NCBI RefSeq assembly: GCF_004193775.1 | Contig: NC_041018.1 | Span: 36,558,608 to 36,622,607, forward strand | DNA: 64,000 nucleotides | Source: Glycine soja | Taxonomy: Eukaryota > Streptophyta > Magnoliopsida > Fabales > Fabaceae | Direction of reading: 5' to 3' | Shown here: positions 35,823-44,295 of the stretch, piece after piece | Layout: the number at the start of each line of letters is the position of its first letter | How positions within the stretch are numbered: the first letter of the stretch is position 1 | Position numbers and translations under genes: made by a program | The notes under the pieces: model-generated | What the model saw: only the letters and a program-made list of their open reading frames with translations | What the model was told of the DNA's origin: nothing | The model's database searches: none

Positions 35823-36278
35823 ACTCAAACTGTCAAAGACATCAAACTCAAAGTCCAATCCATAAAATGTTTGTATCTCCCAATTCGACAGGCATTCAAA
35901 ATTGTTGAAATTGATGCATCTGACATAGGTTATGGTGGTATCCTCAAACAAAGAGTCCATGACCAGGAACATGTCATTGCATACACATTAAAGCATTGGA
36001 ATTCAACACAACTAAAATATTCAACTATTAAAAAAAAAGTTTTAGCAATTGTTTTTTACATTTCCAAATTTCAATCTGATTTATTAAATCAAAATTTTTT
36101 AATTCGAGTTGATTGTAAATCAGCCAAACATATTTTACAAAAGGATGTAAAAAACCTTGCCTCGAAATATATTTTTGCAAGATGGCAAACAATTTTAAGT
36201 GTTTTTGATTTGGATATAGAATATCTCAAGGGCACCTCAAACTCTCTACCTGACTATCTTACCTATGAATTCTTATAG
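35823..36278 (+). pseudogene. Viral RNase H, right copy
   Basis: An open frame holding AFKIVEIDASDIGYGGILKQ, EHVIAYTLKHWNSTQLKYST, LIRVDCKSAKHILQKDVKNL and KYIFARWQTILSVFDLDIEY, ending SLPDYLTYEFL. This is the C-terminal RNase H of a caulimovirid polyprotein, which degrades RNA in RNA-DNA hybrids during replication. It is the best preserved viral segment: open from about 35823 to the stop at 36278. Its end overlaps by 14 bases an ATG (36265) that leads into the next ORF, a typical compact viral arrangement. It is cut off from the rest of the polymerase by upstream stops. Confidence 0.85.
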
Positions 36279-37756
36279 AAAAATTCTCATGCCGCCTAAG
36301 GTGTCCGGAACCTCCCTACGGGGAGGAAAAAGCATAGGTAAAGGTTTTAAGTTGGCCCTACCTGAGCCAACCATCAAAAGGAGTTCTTCTACATCCCCTG
36401 GGTCACCAACCCAAGCTGGGGCATCTTCCCTGAAACCCAAAAAAGAAGGGTCATCGACCCAAATAGTCACCATCAAACCTGAGCCATCCACTCAGGAACC
36501 CCCAAAACCTGCAACCGTAAAACAAACAAAGGCCGACTATGCCTTCTCAGTACAAACTCTCCAGGCCCTACAAGAAATAGGTCTAATCAAACTACCAAAA
36601 ATAGTTAAAAAGACTTGGGCAGACATTGCCTTAGAATCTGATGATGATTCTGAAAGAGACCTACAAACCATGATTCAAAATTCCTCACAATAAAAAATAA
36701 TTGTTAATCCTAAAGGGAAACAAACCCTATGTCAACCACAAACACCACCAAAACAAACTAACAGTTATGTTGATAAAAATAAATTTTCAACTATTTTGCA
36801 GATGGAGCCGGAATATTGGGACAAAAATCCCTTCAAGGCTACAGCTAAGGCTTTCCCTCCAGGATTCCAGTTCAAACCCACTGCTATCAATAAAATAAGG
36901 ACTTTCTATGAGTTCATACTGATAGACTCAAACTCAGTGTCTATCAAACATTTCAAAGATCCAAAAGACCAATCTTTAAACACTCATTCAACAATCCAGA
37001 TCCTAAAAGTAATGCAACCAAGACAATTTGGACCAAACCTAAATCAAGCCAAGGAATTCTCTGCACTCTTTGATCTTGTAGGTTATACCTATTGGGATTA
37101 TATCGATGCTGGGACCAAAGTATTCTGGTACCAAAATACCAGATTCAAACATTCATGGCTTATTTACTTGAAGACTAACACAGTCTACAATTTTCCCAAT
37201 TGGTTTCTTTAATGGTGGGACTTCTTCGCCCCAATACCTGAAATTTTCCCGGAACAAGTCCAACAAGGATATGTTCAATTTAACAAACTATACAATTCCG
37301 AGGAATCAAGAATTCCAGCAGACCTCAAATATTTTTCTAGTTTCCTTTATCTTGGATTTTCTCCTGGCAATACAGGTACAACAAAATCGAAGGGAACAAG
37401 AATTTCCCGTCACTACAGAGGCATGCCTTTGTAAAGTGGTGGACATAATTTGATGTATCCAAAGTAGAACTAGAACAGGTCAGGCTTTGGTTTAAGGCTC
37501 ATCCAGAGCTCCTCAAAGCAGATGATCCTAAGACTTCGTTGTTTCTTAACCAGAAGTCCCAACTCGCTACATTCCTTGCAAGTGCCAAATCAAAAGAAAG
37601 TCTGGCCAAAAATCTCAAAGAAGTCTTACAGATCCTGCAGCAAGAAGAAGATGAAGGTTCCTCATCAAAAAAGGAAGAAACTAACTCTTCAGAAGAAGAT
37701 GATCCTTTTTACCAAAACGAAGATGACTGTTTTGGTATTTCTTTAAATGATGATTA
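36265..37756 (+). pseudogene. Viral ORF downstream of RNase H, right copy
   Basis: The frame runs to a stop at 36691-36693 and starts either at ATG 36265 or at ATG 36289 (MPPKVSGTSLRGGKSIGKGF). After the stop it continues in register as EYWDKNPFKATAKAFPPGFQ, DSNSVSIKHFKDPKDQSLNT and HSWLIYLKTNTVYNFPNWFL to a second stop at 37210-37212, then shifts and ends with an acidic tail, EEDDPFYQNEDDCFGISLND. Both named stops are also present in the left copy. The first third is rich in Ser, Thr, Pro and Lys; the centre is aromatic-rich and looks folded. The role is unknown. The first stop could be a genuine ORF boundary, since it is shared and lies between the low-complexity and folded parts. Confidence 0.7.
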
Positions 37757-37831
37757 ATTGCAATTTACCTGTATTGTACAAATAATTCTGGTCACATAAC
37801 CGGTACTATAGCAACAGTAAAACAATTTGGC

Positions 37832-37953
37832 TATAAAAGGAGTCCTCGACTCAATTGTGAGGCACCCTTCCAGATAGTCAGATTTGAAATTTTAGAGAGA
37901 GAAACTCTGCTAGGGAAAAACTCTTTGTAAGCTTTTCTTTCGATTTCAATAAA
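37832..37953 (+). promoter_or_regulatory. Putative viral promoter and poly(A) signal, right copy
   Basis: TATAAAA at 37832-37838 in the context ggctataaaaggagtc, then AATAAA at 37948-37953. Spacing and context match the minus-strand set at 29462-29583. It lies after the last ORF, where pararetroviruses carry their intergenic promoter, and points outward toward 38031. Confidence 0.55.
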
Positions 37954-38030
37954 TTCAAGTTTTCTCTTCATATCTCTTTCTCCCTCTTGACCGATCCTGT
38001 GCAGCTCTTCCGCCACTTCGGTTTCTTTTA

Positions 38031-38091
<61 letters not shown>
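38031..38091. repeat. (TG)n(TA)n microsatellite bordering the viral locus, right
   Basis: About 9 TG units then about 21 TA units, directly at the right end of the viral DNA, mirroring the AT array at the left end. Confidence 0.95.
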
Positions 38092-38093
<2 letters not shown>

Positions 38094-38309
38094 AGTCACA
38101 ATTAATTCTCATAATATTCTCAATAAATAAAATATTTAAACACTTTAATGTACTTAGATAAATATCGCAAACACACAACTTAGTGATTCTCTGAATCACT
38201 AGACTCGACTCTTTAGTTTCCATAACTAATGCAAATTTTAGATTCTTCAAAGGGATTATGAATACTTCATTAACTGAAATCTCACTGCATTCTCCATCAT
38301 AGATGGAGT

Positions 38310-38641
38310 TGACCATAATCTCTTCTTTATCTCAGATGGAGACATCTATCATCTTATTCTTAGAATATAATGTTTACCGTCATTCCTTCCTGGAAGGTAG
38401 TGACCGACTCTCACAACAAAAAATATTCTTGGGAGAGCACAAATCTAACACCTCACCCTTATACATGATCAATGGAAATTTGACAAGTAATCTCTTCCTC
38501 ATCTCATATGGAGACATCTATCATTTTATTCCTAAAATATAATGTTTACCTTCACTCCTTCCCAGAAGGTAGTGACCGACTCTCACAACAAAAGATATTC
38601 TCAGGAGAGCACAAATCTAACGCCTCACCCTTATACATAAT
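38310..38641. repeat. Tandem repeat of about 170 bp
   Basis: A unit containing tcatatggagacatctatca, accgactctcacaacaaaag and aggagagcacaaatctaacg occurs twice in tandem. A third partial unit starts after the solo LTR (caatggaaatttgacaagta at 40128). The LTR interrupts the array. Confidence 0.8.
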
Positions 38642-38989
38642 TGTTGGACAAGTGGCCTTAGAAATTTTAAGAAGGGGGGGTTGAATTAAGATTTCGTTGA
38701 CTATTCCTAATTGAAATTTTCCCTTTCTTAATTATTCCCTAGATTCAATTATTTCTTTGTTAACAAGTTACTGAAATAATAAATGAAGGAAAATAACTTA
38801 AGGAAATGTAAAGACAACAAAAAGTAAAAGAGATAAGGGAAGAGAGAATGCAAAACCGGATTTATATTGGTTCGGCCACAACCCGTGCCTACGTCCAGTC
38901 CCCAAGCAACTCGCTTGAGATTTCCACTATCCTTGTAAAATCCTTTACAAGCAATGAACCACAAAGGAATCCCCTCCTTTGTGTTTAGT

Positions 38990-39210
38990 GATTACAACCA
39001 AGAAGTTATGCCCACTTCTTGCAATGAACCCCAAGGAACATTGGTCCCTTGTGTCCAATGATAACAACCAAGAAGTTATACCCACTTCTTGCAATGAACC
39101 CAAAAGACATTGGTCTTTTGTGTCCAGTGATCAACCAAGAAGCAAATCCTACTTCTTGCAATGAACCCAAGGAACGTTGGTCCCTTGTGTTCAGTGTTTG
39201 CAACCAAGAA
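38990..39210. repeat. Tandem segments of about 65 bp inside the solo LTR
   Basis: Units combining aaccaagaagttatgcccac, ttcttgcaatgaacccaa and ggaacattggtcccttgtgt repeat about three to four times with small indels. A second set, agttgtgactcttggcaatt, repeats three times at 39435-39550. Confidence 0.75.
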
Positions 39211-39564
39211 GACATTCTCTTGAAAACAGTCACCAAGAGTAGGTCTCTTGAAAAACTTTTTATAAGAATGGAGGAGAGGAGGAAAATAGAATAGCACAAG
39301 TTTTTGTCCAATGAACTTTTCTTGACAAAGCAAGTGTTGAACAAAAACTCTTATAAAAATGTTGAGAAATTGGTTGTTTGAAATTTGTGCCATGATCACA
39401 TATTTATAGCCATTTGATGGCTCTTGAAGAAGCCATGTTAAAAGTTGTGACTTTTGGCAATTTCTTCAAAACCAGTCACTTTAAAAAGTTGTGACTCTTG
39501 GTAATTTTTTCAAAACCAGTCACTTTAAAAGTTGTGACTCTTGGCAATTTCTTCAAAATCAGTC

Positions 39565-39885
39565 ACTGGTAATCGATTACCATAATGGTGTAATCGATTA
39601 CACAGTTTATTTTATCAAAAGTTGTGACTCTTCATGTTGAGGTTTGAAATCTAACGTTCAAAAACCACTGGTAATCGATTATAAATATTGTGTAATCGAT
39701 TACACTATTTTGAAAATATTTTGTCACAAGTTATGTCTCTTGAGATTTGAAATTCAACGTTCAAAAATATTGGTAATCGATTACATGTCCATGGTAATCG
39801 ATTACTACTTTGTAAAACAGTTATAAAACTGTTTTGGGCTTCTGGTAATCGATTACTACCTATGGTAATCGATTACCAGAGAGTA
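39565..39885. repeat. Cluster of TAATCGATTA palindromes
   Basis: The 10-bp palindrome TAATCGATTA occurs eight times in about 320 bases, mostly in pairs 15 to 20 bases apart (for example ggtaatcgattaccataatg). The shared GGTAATCGATTAC core is far beyond chance and is a fixed feature of this LTR family. Confidence 0.85.
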
Positions 39886-40127
39886 AAAACTCTAGTAAAA
39901 GATTTTTCTTTGAAAAATTCTTTTGGACAAATTGTGCTATTCAATCTTTTCTTTGAAAAATTCTTTTTATACTTATCTTGATGCTTTTATTGAGGTTCTT
40001 GCATATCTTGAGTCTTCTCTTGAATCTTCACTTGAATCTTCTTGATTTCTTTAATCTTGTTTGAATGGATCTTTAATAATCTTTGACATCATCAAAATAA
40101 TCTTGGAAGCTTTGTTTCTACAATAAT

Positions 40128-40766
40128 CAATGGAAATTTGACAAGTAATAAAAATTAGAAAAGAAATATTTGTCATTTATTAGAATTAATATGATTCTTG
40201 TTAATAAGGAAAATGATATAATTTATTTCCTTAAAAAATCATTTGATCTCATGAAGATATAATAAATATTTACATGATAAAATTTTGTTATCTTTGGTCT
40301 ATAACTAACTAAATGATTTTTTAAATATACTTTATATGTATTTTTAATATTATTAGTATTATTAATATATTTATATGTATGTTTAAATGTATTTAATTTT
40401 TAAAAGCAAAACTGAAGGAGTTTGACCTATCCTTTTCTCTTCTGAATTTTTTTTAACTAAAACTCTTGATTTTTTAGGTGACAACGTGATCCAACCATTT
40501 CTCTTATGCATTTTTTTATTTCTTAAATATATTTTAAATATGTTATGTAAACTATATTATATATAATATATCAAATAGATTATTATGTATTTACTTTAAA
40601 ATATATTTATATATACATTTCAAAACACATATAAAATGATTATTCTAGGTTTTTTTTACTGCGTTCTAGGCTAATTTTTAATAAGTTACATTATGAAATA
40701 TTTTAAAGTTTGTTTGATTAAAAAAACAAGTTTTAAATCAACATTTTTTTAAAGTTTAACAAACCT

Positions 40767-40816
<50 letters not shown>

Positions 40817-41057
40817 AATAATAATAATAATAAAATGCATATAAAACATTTATAAGATTTCTCATTTAGTTAGTTATGTATTTTATTTCACATAAACAAA
40901 AGATAACAAGAGAAATTGAATTTTTATTATATAATTATTTAATATATCCTAATTTCTTTTCTTTGCAATCGTTTCATAACCAATTCCCACCACAACATAG
41001 TCTTTGTGCACCAGGAAATAGCATATTTGTATCATGAAGATCTGTGTTCTAGAATTA
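40128..41057. other. AT-rich spacer with a CAA/AAT microsatellite
   Basis: No gene is recognised. A (CAA)n run of about 16 units at 40766-40813 passes directly into (AAT)n to 40833. Confidence 0.7.
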
Positions 41058-41670
41058 TACCTATATGTTGTTAAGATTATCCATGTCAAATTTTGTCAAA
41101 ATTGAATAACGGTAAGAAAGTAATCAAATGATTCATATTGTAGTATATTTTGAAAATTGTATATTATATCAGTCCTAATTTGTATAAATGAGATGACAAA
41201 TAATTTTTTTTATTAATATGACATTTTGTATATATGATTTATGTGAAAAAAATATTTAATTCAATGGTGAATTTTTAAAAAATATTATCCAATTGAAAAT
41301 TATTGAACAATGTAACTTAGCCAACTATTACACCGTTTTATAACTTAACATAAAATGTAATTTTTATCGATCTGAAAATTGAATTATATCTAAATACTAT
41401 CAAGATTGTTTGTATCAAATCTTGTCAGAATTGAATCACACTAAGAAGGTAATCAAATTATTCATATTTTAGTTTATTTTGAAATATTTATATTACGCCA
41501 ATTTTAATTTGTATGAATGAGGTAGCAAATAATTTTGGATTAATATAAAATTTTGTATATATGATCTATGTGAAAGGAACCTTCAATCCAACGATGAATT
41601 TTAAGAAGATATTATTCAATTGAAACTTATTGAATGGTGTAATAGTTGGTCAAAGTTACACATGTATAAT
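41058..41670. repeat. Tandem duplication, unit about 329 bp
   Basis: Text such as tcaaattttgtcaaaattga, gtatatatgatttatgtgaa and ttattgaacaatgtaactta in the first unit recurs, diverged, about 329 bases later. Two copies, no coding capacity. Confidence 0.7.
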
Positions 41671-41709
41671 TTGATTCCTCTTATATTCATAGAGAGAGCA
41701 AGAATCCTA

Positions 41710-42432
41710 TGAGAACACTATTTTATGTGAGAACAACTAATAATAACCATTTGATCAAGATTAAAAATAATAAACGATTGAGATGAAAATATTTAAAATT
41801 TCAAATTAAAATTTAATATATCATAAAATCTCGAAAAGATTAATCAAATAACAAACAAATCTAAAATTATATCAACTATTACTCCCTAAAATATCTCAAT
41901 TAACCCATCACCATCATTATTGTCGCTATCACCACCATAAGCATCGTTGCAACCACCACCATAATTGTTGTTGCCATCACCACCATCATCATCAACTTGT
42001 ACAACCATTATCGTCAACTTCTACCACCTTTGCCGTCATGACCTTCATCGTCGTTGTTGTCACTACCATGACCATCGTTGCATCCGCCACCATGATTATC
42101 GTCGCCACCGCCACTATCATCAACTGCCACTAGCTTCGCCGCCATGATTGTTGTCATCATCACTAGCAGTGGAAGTGGTGATGGCAGTAGTTGTAGCATC
42201 GACAGTGATGACGATCATGCCAATGGAGGTAGTGATAGTCATGGTGATAGTGATGGGTTAACGATCATTAAAATATTTTAGGGCGTGATTTGTTTGATGA
42301 AACTTTTAGAGATTTAATGGTTATATTAGATTTTAATTTAAAATTTTAAATATTTTAATCCCATCCATCGATTATTTTCAATCATAATCTAGTGGTTGTT
42401 ATTAATTTTTCTCACGTAAGAAAGTGTTCTCA
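41710..42432. repeat. Foldback element with trinucleotide-rich core
   Basis: The ends tgagaacactattttatgtg and, reverse-complemented from the right, tgagaacactttcttacgtg begin inverted arms of about 170 bp. The core (41895-42255) is low complexity, built of CAC, CAT, ACC and their complements, with the strand bias switching near 42160. Frames through it are simple-sequence artefacts. No convincing target duplication was seen. Confidence 0.65.
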
Positions 42433-42460
42433 CATGAATCATATTCATAAATAATACGAC

Positions 42461-42740
42461 TCTTATGAGAACACTTTCTTATGTAAAAACATGAGAACAA
42501 TTAATAACAACAATTATATCATAATTAAAAATAATAGACGGTTGAGATTAAAATATTTAAAAATTAAAATTTAAATCTAATCTAATCATTACATTTCTAA
42601 AAGATTCACAAAAATAAATCATGTTTTAAATATCTCAATTATTGTTAACTCATCACCATCACGATAATTGTCATCACCTATGTCGTCATGACCATTGTCA
42701 TCGCTACCACCACCACCATTGACTGTCGTAGCTATATCAA
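42461..42740. repeat. Second, truncated copy of the foldback element
   Basis: It begins tatgagaacactttcttatg, follows the same left-arm text (attaaaaataatagacggtt), and reaches a shorter CAT/CAC core at 42650-42720. The right arm is missing. Confidence 0.6.
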
Positions 42741-42971
42741 AATCGCAAAACCTCTCTTTTACAAATTATACCATGAAAGTTTAGAAAAATGTTGTTTTAC
42801 TCATCTCTTAAAGCAAATAATTCATGCTATTTGTTATCTTTCTTTTCCTATATCAATTGTGTCAACAAAATTTCCACGCTTTCTTCTTAATCCTTGAGCA
42901 ACCCACTAGAGCCAAGAGAAATTTTTATGCGTGTCATTCTGGGAAAAGAAGTTGTCTATCCTTATATAAGT

Positions 42972-43592
42972 TGTACTTACCAAAATCTGGAGTTGGCACA
43001 TATCAAGGTAGAGGTGGCTAAGGTGGGCTCCTGGACTTCACACGTCGGACTGAGAGTGACCTTTGTTAGGAGGATAAGAGGGGGGACTTGCAAAACAAAG
43101 GAAACTGACACTCGAGTAAGTATATGAGTTAGGAGAGTAAATAAAAAAGTATGCATATGAGAGCAGGTGAAAGCTTGGAAGTGAAGAGCGTGTGTTGTGG
43201 TATTGAGAGAGTGGGAGGGAACCTGGTACTTATAGGAGTGAGTGGGAGCTATGGGTCCTTGTTTGTAGGGGTTGTTACAACCCTTGTAGATAATAGTTAG
43301 TAGCTTGTAGATAAAGTTAGAGATAATATATAACTTAGATATAAAGGCTAGTAGATAATTATTACTTACAGATAATGTGTGACTTTGTAGATAATTAAAT
43401 ACCTGCCAAGAGATAAAGGGATGACATTATATTAAAACAATTAAAGGTAAGAGATAACCTATCAGTCGGGAAGCCTGACTCTTAAGGGCTAGGTGCCCGT
43501 GCTCTTGTGCTAGAGCTAACATGGAGGGTTTACATGTGTCTCAAAGTACCATGGAAGATGTCACGTGTATTTTGTGAACTCTGGTCAGTACA
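42972..43592 (-). repeat. 3' LTR of the Tat-like element
   Basis: About 621 bp, parallel along its length to the right LTR (shared acttcacacgtcggactgag, agataatgtgt and agagataa segments). It contains repeated tagataat units around 43300-43400. Confidence 0.88.
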
Positions 43593-43605
43593 TAAGTCCC
43601 CCAAG
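43593..43605 (-). other. Polypurine tract of the Tat-like element
   Basis: On the minus strand TTGGGGGACTTA directly precedes the 3' LTR start TGTACTG, the place where the plus-strand primer tract is expected. Confidence 0.55.
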
Positions 43606-43639
43606 CTCTGAGCCGGCTTACGAGCGAAAGAGGTTGTCC

Positions 43640-43830
43640 AGTGTCAAATGAGATTGCCTGATGCCGGGGGTGGCAGTCTTGACAAGTAGGAGAGTGACGA
43701 GTTTTTCAAGCCCCCAAGCATGGACAAATGTTGTCCGATGTCGAGAATGGTAACCTCGATAGGTGTGAGAATTGCAAGTCTGTCAAGCTTGTCAAGCCCC
43801 CAAGTGTAGACAAGTGTTGCCTGGGCTGCT
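43640..43830. repeat. Degenerate repeats in the 3' region of the Tat-like element
   Basis: Segments like caagcccccaagcatggaca and gttgtccgatgtcgagaatg recur two to three times with a spacing near 100 bp. They are related to the C-rich start of the region after the PPT. A single copy of the 54-bp unit found at 50423 lies nearby, at about 44003-44056. Confidence 0.55.
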
Positions 43831-44295
43831 TCTGTTACGTTGTTCGAGGTGAACATGCTTTTGATTTTGTAGGCGAAGTCTGACGTGTCAGGTGAGGGAA
43901 ATTCATGTATTTTACAACTCTACCCTTTTCTAACCATTGGAGAGTACATTGAAGATAGATGTTACATTTCATCCTTTGGTACAAGCATGTGCAACGCACG
44001 CGCAATACTCGTGCATACATGTCACTCGTGGAGTAGGTACGTACTGGAGATGTGTTGCGTGGGTGAGTGGGGTTACGTCGTGGTGCAAAAAATTAGGACA
44101 CCACTTTAGCTCCCACCAGTTACCGAAGAGTCTATCTTCTCTTTAAATGGAATGGACATTTGATTTGTGACCATGATCACTTTAAATTTCTATCTCTTTC
44201 CTCTCAAAATTTCTTTTCCTTCATGCTTGCTTTTCACATTCCACTTTCTTCTTCATTCATCTTCTTCAACCTTCAAGGTATTCCTTTTTTTGATA

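Larger units (their letters stand above)
29172..38030. mobile_element. Endogenous pararetrovirus, two partial copies in inverted orientation
   Basis: The left copy (about 29390-32983) lies on the minus strand and the right copy (about 33011-38010) on the plus strand. In the right copy the order is movement/capsid remnants, zinc knuckle, reverse transcriptase, RNase H, then a downstream ORF, then a TATA-containing region. No integrase or LTRs exist. The RNase H end (KYIFARWQTILSVFDLDIEY, then SLPDYLT) and the CYNCGKQGHISKYC knuckle are typical of Caulimoviridae. A separate ORF after RNase H is compatible with florendoviruses, but that placement is inference. Both copies are riddled with stops and deletions and neither is a complete genome. 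Homologous arms are about 29390-32560 and 34850-38010. AT-rich microsatellites bound both sides. Confidence 0.85.
38642..40122 (+). mobile_element. Solo LTR, family A, exact 5-bp target duplication
   Basis: It starts TGTTGGACAAGTGGCC, ends TTTGTTTCTACA, and is flanked by ataat at 38637-38641 and 40123-40127. No internal coding region or second LTR is present, so it is a solo LTR left by LTR-LTR recombination. It contains tandem segments and a cluster of AATCGATTA palindromes. A shorter relative in the opposite orientation lies at 49197-50034. Confidence 0.85.

Noticed and set aside
29172..38030. An LTR retrotransposon instead of a pararetrovirus
   Set aside because: No LTRs, integrase or target duplication; RNase H is followed by a further ORF and a promoter region, and the motifs fit Caulimoviridae.
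37831..38316. 161-codon minus-strand ORF across the right viral border
   Set aside because: It joins antisense viral leader, the TG/TA microsatellite and host flank; the frame is fortuitous.
41965..42199. His- or Asp/Gly-rich proteins
   Set aside because: Low-complexity trinucleotide core of a foldback element.
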